Shown here piece after piece: positions 1-6,486 of a stretch of DNA of 10,172 nt. Within the stretch, counting starts at the first letter, position 1, and every line of letters starts with the position of its first letter. The notes under the pieces are model-generated. The model was not told where the DNA came from, ran no database searches, and was given only the letters and a program-made list of their open reading frames with translations. The DNA is from an uncultured Lachnospiraceae bacterium. Lineage in GTDB: Bacteria > Bacillota > Clostridia > Lachnospirales > Lachnospiraceae. The position numbers and the translations under genes were made by a program. The DNA lies in the NCBI GenBank assembly GCA_910577785.1, contig CAJTNT010000078.1, positions 1-10,172 of the forward strand, given 5' to 3'.

Positions 1-1
1 G

Positions 2-50
2 GCTGCTTCAGCAGCACACCGAACCTACCGGCTTTAGCCGGTAGTGGTTC
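2..50. repeat. Two adjacent hairpins of unknown role
   Basis: A small hairpin (GCTGC 2-6 pairing with GCAGC 11-15, TTCA loop) is followed by a strong one: CTACCGGC (25-32) pairs with GCCGGTAG (37-44) around a TTTA loop, and GAAC (21-24) extends it by pairing with GTTC (47-50) across a 2-nt bulge. No T-run follows, so it is not a typical intrinsic terminator. It may be the 3' end of an upstream transcript or a dispersed palindromic repeat. The window starts here, so context is lacking. Confidence 0.5.
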
Positions 51-83
51 AGTTTATATCGGATATTCTTAAGAAATAATTCC

Positions 84-112
84 TTGCTAATATAGGGGGA
101 AGTGGGTATAAT
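84..112 (+). promoter_or_regulatory. Predicted vegetative promoter of the glycosyltransferase gene
   Basis: TTGCTA (84-89, 4 of 6 to the -35 consensus) and TATAAT (107-112, perfect -10) are separated by 17 nt. The predicted start near 119 leaves a leader of about 55 nt before the glycosyltransferase ATG at 174. This is seen by eye only. Confidence 0.6.
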
Positions 113-173
113 AATAAAATAATTGGCGTGAAACAGCTGCCAGAAGAAAAGCAATGGAAGAAGGAAAAGAAAC

Positions 174-1190
174 ATGAAATTATTATCAGTGGCAATTCCA
201 AGTTATAATTCCCAGGAGTATCTGGGCCATTGTGTGGAATCCCTGCTGGTGGGCGGGGATGAGGTGGAGATCCTGATTGTGGATGATGGCTCCACGGACC
301 GCACGGCGGAAATTGCAGATGGCTATGCCCAGGCGTATCCGGGCATTGTGAAGGCCATCCACCAGGAGAATGGGGGGCATGGAGAAGCGGTCAATACAGG
401 GATCCGCAATGCCGCCGGGCTGTATTTTAAGGTAGTGGACAGCGACGACTGGGTGGATGAAGAGGCGTTTCATGCGATCCTGTCTACTTTAGGGGAGATC
501 TCCAAGGGGGGCAAGTCCCTGGATATGCTGGTCAGCAATTTTGTCTATGAGAAGGAAGGGGCAAAACACAAGACGGTGATGAAATATACGGGGATGCTGC
601 CCCAGGGGCGGATTTTTGGATGGGATGAGGCGAAGCATTTCCATAAGGGCAAGTATATCCTGATGCATTCGGTGATTTACCGTACCCAATTGCTGCAGGA
701 ATGTGGGCTGGAACTGCCGAAGCATACGTTTTATGTGGATAACCTCTTTGTATATGTCCCGCTGCCTTATGTGAAAAATATGTATTATCTGGACGTGGAT
801 TTTTACCGTTATTACATTGGCAGGGAGGATCAGTCTGTCAATGAGAAGGTGATGATCCAGCGGATTGACCAGCAGATTAAGGTGAATAAGATGATGGTGG
901 AGGCGGTGGATCTGTGGAAGCTGCCGAACCGCAAGCTGCGGAAATATATGTTTAATTATCTGGAAATTATCACCGTAGTCTCTACGATTATGCTGATCCG
1001 CTCCGGCACGCAGGAGAACCTGGAGAAGAAGCGGGAACTTTGGAAATATCTGAAGGAGTATGACCTGCGCCTGTTCTGGCGGCTGCGGAATGGGATTATG
1101 GGGCATGCCATGAACTTGCCAGGGCGGGGCGGCAGGAAGATTTCTGTCGCTGCGTATAAGATTTCGCAGAAAGTAGTCGGGTTTAATTAA
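174..1190 (+). CDS. Family 2 glycosyltransferase (GT-A fold)
   Basis: This 338-residue protein transfers a sugar from a nucleotide-sugar donor to an unknown acceptor, probably in capsule, exopolysaccharide or teichoic-type glycan synthesis at the inner face of the membrane. The N-terminal half is a typical GT2 domain: SVAIPSYNS at the first strand, IVDDGSTDRT (about 35-44) for nucleotide binding, GGHGEAVNTG (67-76), and VVDSDDWVD (87-95) carrying the DxD-like metal site. The C-terminal third is rich in charged residues and has no clear membrane span, so the enzyme is likely soluble or peripheral. The ATG at 174 is preceded by AAGGA at 161-165, 8 nt away. It stands alone between its own promoter and the thi leader. 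Substrate and acceptor cannot be told from sequence. Confidence 0.93.
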   Translation: MKLLSVAIPSYNSQEYLGHCVESLLVGGDEVEILIVDDGSTDRTAEIADGYAQAYPGIVKAIHQENGGHGEAVNTGIRNAAGLYFKVVDSDDWVDEEAFHAILSTLGEISKGGKSLDMLVSNFVYEKEGAKHKTVMKYTGMLPQGRIFGWDEAKHFHKGKYILMHSVIYRTQLLQECGLELPKHTFYVDNLFVYVPLPYVKNMYYLDVDFYRYYIGREDQSVNEKVMIQRIDQQIKVNKMMVEAVDLWKLPNRKLRKYMFNYLEIITVVSTIMLIRSGTQENLEKKRELWKYLKEYDLRLFWRLRNGIMGHAMNLPGRGGRKISVAAYKISQKVVGFN

Positions 1191-1276
1191 TGTAATTACA
1201 GTTTGGCTCAAAATTACGGCAATCCAAAGAAGAGGCGCCAATGTCAAATTGCTGATGTGAGATTTCAAACAGGCTC

Positions 1277-1306
1277 TTGACAGAATGGGAGAGTATGTTT
1301 TATAAT
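1277..1306 (+). promoter_or_regulatory. Consensus vegetative promoter of the thi leader
   Basis: TTGACA (1277-1282) and TATAAT (1301-1306) are both perfect matches to the sigma-A boxes, with an 18-nt spacer. Predicted transcription start is near 1312-1314. It is the only full-consensus promoter upstream of thiS, but a terminator follows it immediately, so read-through must be limited or regulated. Confidence 0.75.
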
Positions 1307-1327
1307 TTCAGACAGAGTGTGAAGCAT

Positions 1328-1385
1328 AAGGCCGCACGAAGGGGTACACCACCACGGGTGTAGTTCTTTCGTAGCGGCTTTTTTT
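1328..1385 (+). terminator. Long hairpin intrinsic terminator or attenuator ahead of thiS
   Basis: GCCGC (1331-1335) pairs with GCGGC (1374-1378), ACGAA (1336-1340) with TTCGT (1368-1372), and TACACC (1345-1350) with GGTGTA (1357-1362), closing a 6-nt loop. AAG before and TTT after extend the base. A run of seven T (1379-1385) follows directly, the hallmark of a rho-independent terminator on the + strand. It begins only about 14 nt after the predicted transcription start. It either ends a short RNA of about 70 nt or acts as an attenuator of the thi operon. Confidence 0.75.
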
Positions 1386-1452
1386 GTAAGTTTTTTGATA
1401 TTCGGCAGGTTTTAGGCGAGTTTTTTTGTATGTTTCATGCTGAATCATCACA

Positions 1453-1469
1453 AGCAATGCTTCATTGCT
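1453..1469 (+). other. Small hairpin in the thi leader
   Basis: AGCAATG (1453-1459) and CATTGCT (1463-1469) form a perfect 7-bp stem with a CTT loop. It sits between the leader terminator and the thiS ribosome binding site. No T-run follows. Role unknown; it could be part of an alternative leader fold. Confidence 0.4.
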
Positions 1470-1493
1470 GCCGTGAAGGCATGGAATTATTAT
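1465..1493 (+). promoter_or_regulatory. Possible secondary promoter close to thiS
   Basis: TTGCTG (1465-1470, 3 of 6) and TATTAT (1488-1493, 5 of 6) are 17 nt apart and lie downstream of the leader terminator. If used, transcripts would start about 30 nt before the thiS ATG and escape attenuation. The weak -35 makes this uncertain. Confidence 0.25.
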
Positions 1494-1527
1494 GCAAGAT
1501 ATTTTGAAATGGGAAGGAGAGAGGAAA

Positions 1528-1722
1528 ATGACAATCAATGGAGAGGAAAAAACATTGGCAGGCAATCTGCCGTTGTCAGAATTGCTGCAGCAGGAAGGGT
1601 TTCATATAGAACGGGTTGCAGTGGAACGGAATGGGGAGATTGTGCCAAAAGAGGCGTATGGGAGCGTATTTCTCAGCGAAGCAGATAAATTGGAAGTGGT
1701 AAGCTTTGTGGGCGGAGGTTAA
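1528..1722 (+). CDS. thiS: Sulfur carrier protein ThiS
   Basis: ThiS is a ubiquitin-fold carrier of 64 residues. Its C-terminal glycine is adenylated by ThiF and then turned into a thiocarboxylate that gives sulfur to the thiazole ring made by ThiG. The protein starts MTINGEEKTL, has the core VAVERNGEIVPKE (about 30-42), and ends FVGGG, the expected exposed di-glycine tail. Length matches the family (about 65 residues). ATG 1528 was chosen because AAGGAG (1514-1519) lies 8 nt upstream and the first strand then begins at residue 1; an ATG at 1492 would add an unsupported extension. It is the first gene of a thiS-thiF-thiG-thiH-thiE/tenI cluster. Confidence 0.95.
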   Translation: MTINGEEKTLAGNLPLSELLQQEGFHIERVAVERNGEIVPKEAYGSVFLSEADKLEVVSFVGGG

Positions 1723-1765
1723 GATAGGGAAGCGTGACGTGGCTTGCAGGAGGGAGGAAAGCGGC

Positions 1766-2443
1766 GTGGAAATAGGGACAGAGAGCCGTCCGGGTGGTGC
1801 GGCTGTGGGTGCGGTAACAGAGGAGCAGCTGCGGCAGGCGTTGTTGGAGCGGTATACGCCCAGGATGTATGAGAAAATTTCCAGGGGAGCTGCTGCCATT
1901 GCCGGGCTGGGAGGGCTGGGCTCCCATATTGCGGTGATGCTGGCAAGGGCTGGGGTTGGGCATTTATTCCTGGTGGATTCTGATCGGGTTGAGATTACAA
2001 ACCTGAACCGCCAGGCTTATGATATCACCCATTTAGGGCAGCCAAAGACAGAAGCTTTGGCAGGGATTTTAAGGAAAATTAATCCTTATATAAAGGCAGA
2101 GGCCAGAAACATCACTGTGACGGAGAAAAATGCGCAAGGCCTGTTTGGGGAATATCCTATTTTATGCGAGGCTTTTGACCGACCAGAACAAAAGGCTATG
2201 CTAGTCAATGCCGTATTGCAGGGTTGTCCCCATACGGTAGTGATATCTGGCTGCGGCATGGCAGGGTATGGCTCGGCAAATCGTATTGTGACGCAGAAGA
2301 AGATGGGGCGCCTCTATGTTGCAGGGGACGGGGAGACAGAATTGGGGCCAGATACTTGCCTCATGGCTTCGCGGGTCATGGTCTGTGCGGCGCACCAGGC
2401 CAATATGGCAATCCGGCTGCTCTTGGGGGAAGAGAAACCCTAG
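1766..2443 (+). CDS. thiF: ThiS adenylyltransferase ThiF (short, clostridial type)
   Basis: ThiF activates the C-terminal glycine of ThiS with ATP, in the E1/MoeB superfamily. The sequence shows the nucleotide loop AGLGGLGSHIA (46-56), the acidic strand end LVDSDRVEITNLNRQ (69-83) with the conserved Arg82, Lys94 in GQPKTEA, and Asp138 in EAFDRPEQK. At 225 residues it is a compact form without the paired CxxC zinc motifs of E. coli-type ThiF; cysteines at 134, 154, 163, 198 and 207 are scattered. The GTG start at 1766 was chosen because AGGAGGGAGG lies just upstream (1749-1758); an in-frame TTG at 1706 would overlap thiS and has no such site. The 43-nt gap after thiS and the shared strand support one operon. 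Confidence 0.9.
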   Translation: MEIGTESRPGGAAVGAVTEEQLRQALLERYTPRMYEKISRGAAAIAGLGGLGSHIAVMLARAGVGHLFLVDSDRVEITNLNRQAYDITHLGQPKTEALAGILRKINPYIKAEARNITVTEKNAQGLFGEYPILCEAFDRPEQKAMLVNAVLQGCPHTVVISGCGMAGYGSANRIVTQKKMGRLYVAGDGETELGPDTCLMASRVMVCAAHQANMAIRLLLGEEKP

Positions 2444-2478
2444 GATGGCATATGAGAAAAAAGACAGGAGGAAAGAGT

Positions 2479-3297
2479 ATGATGGAAGGAAATAATAGAA
2501 ATAAGAATCAGACAAAAGCCGATAACCGAAAGGAAGATTTGTTCCTGTTAGGGGGGAAGGAGTTCCGTTCCCGGTTTATCCTGGGCTCAGGGAAATATAA
2601 TGTAGAACTGATCCGGGCAGCCGTTGAGCAGGCGGGGGCGGAGATGATTACCCTGGCGGTTCGGCGCGCCAATTCCAGCGGGGAAGGGAATATTGTGGAT
2701 TTTATACCGGAAGGCGTTACGCTGCTGCCCAATACGTCCGGAGCCAGGAATGCAGAGGAGGCCGTGCGGATTGCAAGGCTTTCCAGGGAGCTGGGCTGCG
2801 GCAATTTTATAAAAGTAGAGATTATGCGGGACTCGAAATATTTGCTGCCAGACAACCAGGAGACGGTAAGGGCAACGGAACAGCTGGCCAGGGAAGGGTT
2901 TACGGTGCTTCCTTATATGTATCCGGATTTGAATATCGCAAGGGATCTGGCGGATGCAGGCGCGGCGGCAGTGATGCCGCTGGCGGCGCCGATTGGCTCC
3001 AATAAAGGGCTTGCGACGAGGGAATTTATCCAGATTCTAGTGGATGAGATTGATTTGCCGATTATCGTGGACGCAGGGATTGGCAGGCCTTCCCAGGCAT
3101 GTGAGGTAATGGAAATGGGCGCTGCCGCCGTAATGGCCAATACAGCGATTGCCACAGCGGGAAATATCCCTTTGATGGCTTCCGCCTTCCGCCAGGCAAT
3201 CGAGGCCGGGCGGGAAGCCTACCTGTCAGGGCTGGGAAGAGTGCGGGAGTCCGGCGGCGAGGCATCCTCTCCCATGACAGGATTTTTGCGGGATTAA
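2479..3297 (+). CDS. thiG: Thiazole synthase ThiG
   Basis: ThiG condenses 1-deoxy-D-xylulose 5-phosphate, dehydroglycine and the sulfur of ThiS thiocarboxylate into the thiazole phosphate of thiamine. It is a TIM barrel. Lys112 in NFIKVEIM is the expected Schiff-base lysine, followed by Glu114; Asp198 in IIVDAGIGRPSQ matches the second conserved acid. The phosphate-binding stretch GAAAVMANTAIA (about 214-225) is intact. The 272 residues include an N-terminal tail of about 18 charged residues absent from shorter homologues. ATG 2479 has AGGAGGAAAG right before it; an ATG at 2452 is in frame but has no site, and an ATG at 2482 follows at once. It lies 35 nt after thiF and 86 nt before thiH. Confidence 0.95.
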   Translation: MMEGNNRNKNQTKADNRKEDLFLLGGKEFRSRFILGSGKYNVELIRAAVEQAGAEMITLAVRRANSSGEGNIVDFIPEGVTLLPNTSGARNAEEAVRIARLSRELGCGNFIKVEIMRDSKYLLPDNQETVRATEQLAREGFTVLPYMYPDLNIARDLADAGAAAVMPLAAPIGSNKGLATREFIQILVDEIDLPIIVDAGIGRPSQACEVMEMGAAAVMANTAIATAGNIPLMASAFRQAIEAGREAYLSGLGRVRESGGEASSPMTGFLRD

Positions 3298-3304
3298 GAG
3301 GGGT

Positions 3305-3345
3305 CTGTATCACTGGATAGAAGTATAAGCCTGAACCAGTGACAG
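3305..3345 (+). other. Hairpin between thiG and thiH
   Basis: TCACTGG (3310-3316) pairs with CCAGTGA (3336-3342), and CTG (3305-3307) with CAG (3343-3345) across a 2-nt bulge, leaving a 19-nt loop. No T-run follows, so it is not a terminator. It fills most of the only long spacer inside the thi operon and could affect mRNA stability or the thiG:thiH ratio; this is inference. Confidence 0.4.
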
Positions 3346-3383
3346 CCATCGTAGCAATATACTTAGAAAGGAACAGAATGTAG

Positions 3384-4592
3384 ATGGAACAAATCCAAAA
3401 GGAGCAACTTCAGAAGGAACTGCCCAGCCATATGGAATATATGGAGGGCATGGAACAGATTCAGTCAGATATATTTGACAAAGTGATTTCCGCCAGGGAG
3501 GATTACCAGGCGGAACGTTATACCCAGCAGGATGTGAGAAATGCCCTGCTGGCAGAAAATAGGAGCATTGAGGATTTTGCAGCCCTGCTTTCCCCGGCGG
3601 CGGAACCGCTGATGGAAGAAGTGGCAAAAAAAGCTAAAATGGAGACGGCAAAGCAATTTGGCAGCTCTGTTTTTATGTTTACGCCGATTTACATATCGAA
3701 TTACTGTGAGAATTACTGCATTTATTGCGGGTTTCATTGCCATAACCGGATTCACAGGATGAAACTGGACAGGGAGGAGATGGAGAAAGAAATGGCGGCG
3801 ATTGCCCGCACGGGACTGGAGGAAATTCTCATCCTCACAGGAGAGAGCCGCGCCCAGTCAGATGTGGAATATATTGGCGAGGCCTGCAAAATAGCCCGCA
3901 GGCATTTCCGCATGGTGGGGCTTGAGGTATATCCTATGAATTCCGATGAGTATAAGTATTTGCAGGAATGCGGCGCGGATTATGTGACGGTATTCCAGGA
4001 GACTTATGATGCCAGACGTTATGGGGAGCTGCATTTGGGAGGTCATAAAAGGGTGTTTCCCTACCGTTTCCATGCCCAGGAGCGGGCGTTAAAGGGGGGG
4101 ATGCGCGGCGTGGCGTTTGCCGCCCTGCTGGGTCTTTCGGATTTCCGTAAGGACGCCTTTGCCACAGGACTCCATGCCTATTATATCCAGCGGAAGTACC
4201 CCTATGCGGAGATTTCCTTCTCCTGCCCGCGCCTGCGTCCGATTACGACTTTGTCCGGCGAAGGGGAGGAGCAGATTGTCTCGGTAGAAGGCAAAGGGGT
4301 AGGCGAGCGCCAGCTCCTGCAGATTATGTGTGCCTACCGGCTGTTTATGCCCTTTGCAGGGATGACTATTTCTACACGGGAGCGCGCGGAGTTCCGCGAC
4401 CATGTCGTGGGGATGGCGGCAACAAAGATTTCCGCAGGCGTCAGCACCGGGATTGGGAGGCATTCTGAGGAAGTGGAGGAGCAGGGGGACAACCAGTTTG
4501 AGATTGCGGATGGACGGGATGTGGCAGAGGTATTTGCAGCTCTCAAGGAGCGTGGCCTGCAGCCGGTCATGAATGATTATGTGTATGTATAG
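3384..4592 (+). CDS. thiH: 2-iminoacetate synthase ThiH (tyrosine lyase, radical SAM)
   Basis: ThiH cleaves tyrosine with a 5'-deoxyadenosyl radical to give dehydroglycine, the glycine-derived part of the thiazole, plus p-cresol. It is used mainly by anaerobes in place of ThiO. The protein has 402 residues. The iron-sulfur motif CxxxCxxC is Cys108, Cys112, Cys115 in SNYCENYCIYCGF. ILILTGESR (about 147-155) fits the SAM-binding region, and LGLSDFRKDAF and SFSCPRLRP are typical of ThiH. The start is ATG 3384; AAGGA (3368-3372) lies 11 nt upstream, while an ATG at 3378 is followed at once by a stop. It overlaps the next gene by 20 nt, suggesting coupled translation. Confidence 0.95.
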   Translation: MEQIQKEQLQKELPSHMEYMEGMEQIQSDIFDKVISAREDYQAERYTQQDVRNALLAENRSIEDFAALLSPAAEPLMEEVAKKAKMETAKQFGSSVFMFTPIYISNYCENYCIYCGFHCHNRIHRMKLDREEMEKEMAAIARTGLEEILILTGESRAQSDVEYIGEACKIARRHFRMVGLEVYPMNSDEYKYLQECGADYVTVFQETYDARRYGELHLGGHKRVFPYRFHAQERALKGGMRGVAFAALLGLSDFRKDAFATGLHAYYIQRKYPYAEISFSCPRLRPITTLSGEGEEQIVSVEGKGVGERQLLQIMCAYRLFMPFAGMTISTRERAEFRDHVVGMAATKISAGVSTGIGRHSEEVEEQGDNQFEIADGRDVAEVFAALKERGLQPVMNDYVYV

Positions 4593-5295
4593 GCAGGGAG
4601 AATTTCAGCAAATAGCCATTTCCAATTGGGGACTATACCAGTCTTGCCATAAGACGTCCAGCTTGGAGGCATACAGCGATTATTTGGCCGGGCTTATTTC
4701 GGGAGGCCAGCCGGGAGGGTGTCCGGCGTCTGGGCAATGGCAGGCGCCAGATGTATTAATTATCAGGGAAAAGGCGTTAGAGGAAGCCGCTTATCTTGCC
4801 TTATTCCAGAAAGTCTGGGAAAAAAGTAATCCCTTACGCATGAAAGAAGGAGGAGACTTTCTTTCAGATATAGAAAAAAGGCCGATGCTTATCCCGCATA
4901 CCTATGTATCTGCGGCCAGGCAGGCGGGGACGGACGCTATCCACCTTCCGTTTGCTCTCTTTCAGAAGTACCATGGAACAGGGAAGTTGGAGGGCATAAC
5001 CCATATTGGTGTTTCGATCCATGCTCCAGAGGAAGCAGCCAGGGCGCAGGAGCTTGGGGCGGCGTATGTAACGGCAGGCCATATTTTTGCTACCGGCTGT
5101 AAGCCTGGGCTGGCTCCTCGGGGCATCCCGTTCCTAGAGCAAGTCTGCGCTTCCGTCAGTATCCCGGTATACGCCATTGGCGGGATCCATTGGCATAACC
5201 TTCCCCTAATTCGACAGACAAAGGCATCCGGAGCCTGCATGATGTCAGAATATATGCACATCCCATATGTACAAACAGGCTCCAATATGTTATAA
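4573..5295 (+). CDS. ThiE/TenI-family protein, likely TenI-like thiazole tautomerase
   Basis: The protein (240 residues) belongs to the thiamine phosphate synthase/TenI barrel superfamily. The C-terminal half is clear: THIGVSIHAPEEA (143-155), AAYVTAGHIFATGCKPG (163-179), APRGIPFL, and YAIGGI (200-205). The pattern GHxFxTxCKxGLxxRG and the His150 of GVSIH match B. subtilis TenI as I recall it better than ThiE, whose motif is GPxxPTxTK. The ThiE Asn-Asp metal site is replaced by PHTY (108-111), and the second Asp after the IHL strand is absent (LPFALF). The N-terminal 60 residues are poorly conserved. Automatic annotation would probably say thiamine phosphate synthase. The ATG at 4573 overlaps thiH by 20 nt; in-frame ATGs at 4579 and 4585 are alternatives, and no strong ribosome site is seen. 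Confidence 0.8.
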   Translation: MIMCMYRQGEFQQIAISNWGLYQSCHKTSSLEAYSDYLAGLISGGQPGGCPASGQWQAPDVLIIREKALEEAAYLALFQKVWEKSNPLRMKEGGDFLSDIEKRPMLIPHTYVSAARQAGTDAIHLPFALFQKYHGTGKLEGITHIGVSIHAPEEAARAQELGAAYVTAGHIFATGCKPGLAPRGIPFLEQVCASVSIPVYAIGGIHWHNLPLIRQTKASGACMMSEYMHIPYVQTGSNML

Positions 5296-5296
5296 T
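5268..5296 (+). promoter_or_regulatory. Extended -10 promoter for azlCD, inside the end of the upstream gene
   Basis: TGTACA (5268-5273, 4 of 6) and a perfect TATAAT (5291-5296) are 17 nt apart, and TG at 5288-5289 gives an extended -10 element. The -10 box contains the TAA stop (5293-5295) of the ThiE/TenI-family gene. Predicted transcription start is near 5303, giving a leader of about 43 nt for the ATG at 5346. No terminator separates the two units, so thi read-through is also possible. Confidence 0.65.
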
Positions 5297-5345
5297 TTCT
5301 CATATGCATCTGAGGATGGCGCTGACAGACAAAGGGGATAAGAAA

Positions 5346-6047
5346 ATGAAACAGTTTTTACAGGGAATAAAGGATGGCGCGGCCATAGGGATTGGGTATT
5401 TTTCGGTATCGTTTACCTTTGGCCTCGCGGCGGTATCATCGGGGCTCTGTTGGTGGGAGGCTTTGCTGATTTCTATGATGAACCTGACTTCCGCCGGCCA
5501 ATTTGCAGGAATCACAATTATGGCTTCTGCAGGCTCTTACATTGAAATGGCGGTTTCCCAGTTCATTATCAACCTCCGCTATGCCCTGATGGGCATCTCC
5601 CTGTCCCAGAAGGTAGACAGGAATTTTAGGGCGGGCCAGAAATCATTTCTTGGCTTTGCCATCACAGATGAGATTTTTGCAGTGGCAATGAGCCGGGAAG
5701 GAGAAATAGGCAGCGTCTATTTTGGCGGGCTTGCCGTACTCCCCTACCTTGGATGGACGTTTGGGACGTTGACAGGCGCTGTCTGTGGAAATATTCTGCC
5801 TGCAAATATTGGCAATGCGCTGGGCATTGCCATCTATGGCATGTTTATCGCGATTATCGTCCCCGCCATGAAAGCGGACAGCCGTATCTTTAAGATGGCC
5901 GCGCTTGCAGTCCTCTTGAGCTGCTGCATGCACTATCTCCCTGTGCTCGGCAAGGTTTCCGAGGGGTTTTCTATTATTATCTGTGCCGTAGCCGCTTCCG
6001 CCATTGGCGCAGCGATTGAACCGATGGATGGGGCTGCCAATTTGTGA
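5346..6047 (+). CDS. azlC: AzlC family branched-chain amino acid exporter, large subunit
   Basis: AzlC and AzlD together export branched-chain amino acids or analogues such as 4-azaleucine from the cytoplasm. The 233-residue protein is strongly hydrophobic with several membrane spans, and carries family features: GIGYFSVSFTFGLAA (about 15-29), MNLTSAGQFAGI (about 46-57), INLRYALMGISLSQK (about 77-91) and GFAITDEIFAVA (about 103-114). Length is usual for AzlC. ATG 5346 is preferred because AAGGGGAT (5331-5338) lies upstream and the sequence MKQFLQGIKDGAAI fits known N-termini; an ATG at 5304 would start at the predicted transcription start with no ribosome site. AzlD follows directly, the usual pair. 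Confidence 0.9.
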   Translation: MKQFLQGIKDGAAIGIGYFSVSFTFGLAAVSSGLCWWEALLISMMNLTSAGQFAGITIMASAGSYIEMAVSQFIINLRYALMGISLSQKVDRNFRAGQKSFLGFAITDEIFAVAMSREGEIGSVYFGGLAVLPYLGWTFGTLTGAVCGNILPANIGNALGIAIYGMFIAIIVPAMKADSRIFKMAALAVLLSCCMHYLPVLGKVSEGFSIIICAVAASAIGAAIEPMDGAANL

Positions 6048-6094
6048 AAAGTAACCGTACATATGTAGAAACCAATGATAGAATGGAGAGAAAC

Positions 6095-6415
6095 ATGGAG
6101 CCAGGTGGCAGCTTTTGGATTTATCTATTGGTGATGTTTGGCGTGACTTATATCATACGCGTCATCCCATTCGCCATTTTTCACAAAAAAATTGAGAATC
6201 CTTTTATCCGTTCTTTCTTGGCGTATATTCCCTATACCGTGCTGGCCGCCATGACATTTCCGGCAGTATTTTATTCCACAGGTTCTGTTATTACCTCTTG
6301 CGCAGGGGTAGCTGCAGCCCTGGCTGCCGCCTACCGCGGGAAAAGCCTTTTCACCGTAGCGGTCTGCGCCAGCCTGGTATCCTTTGCAGCCGGCCTGATA
6401 CTGCAATATTTGTGA
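6095..6415 (+). CDS. azlD: AzlD family branched-chain amino acid exporter, small subunit
   Basis: AzlD is the small membrane partner of AzlC. The 106 residues contain three or four hydrophobic spans. The first, FWIYLLVMFGVTYIIRVIPF, has the conserved TYxxRVxPF pattern of the family, and PFIRSFLAYIPYTVLAAMTFP follows it as expected. ATG 6095 was chosen because GGAGAG (6085-6090) lies 4 nt upstream and the length then fits the family. An in-frame GTG at 6044 would overlap the azlC stop as GTGA and add 17 polar residues; an ATG at 6083 is another option. The same operon as azlC is nearly certain. No terminator is seen before deoD, 71 nt downstream. Confidence 0.88.
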   Translation: MEPGGSFWIYLLVMFGVTYIIRVIPFAIFHKKIENPFIRSFLAYIPYTVLAAMTFPAVFYSTGSVITSCAGVAAALAAAYRGKSLFTVAVCASLVSFAAGLILQYL

Positions 6416-6486
6416 AATACGCTAAGGAACAAACTATACCAGCAACAAGCAAACTAAATTCACATCCCAATAAGGAGGAATACAAA

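Noticed and set aside
1191..1200. TGTAATTACA palindrome after the glycosyltransferase stop
   Set aside because: Ten bases of AT-rich palindrome are likely by chance and no promoter overlaps it.
489..1268. Open frame of 259 codons on the - strand opposite the glycosyltransferase
   Set aside because: Composition is dominated by His, Leu, Ile and Pro as expected from the reverse complement of a coding sequence, and there is no recognisable domain.
1191..1527. TPP riboswitch upstream of thiS
   Set aside because: The conserved core segments of the thi box (CTGAGA, GAACCTGAT and the AGGGAA-like end) are not present in this stretch; only a simple long hairpin with a T-run is seen.
1706..1765. Longer ThiF starting at TTG 1706
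   Set aside because: It would overlap thiS without a ribosome site; the GTG at 1766 has AGGAGGGAGG right before it and gives a normal family length.
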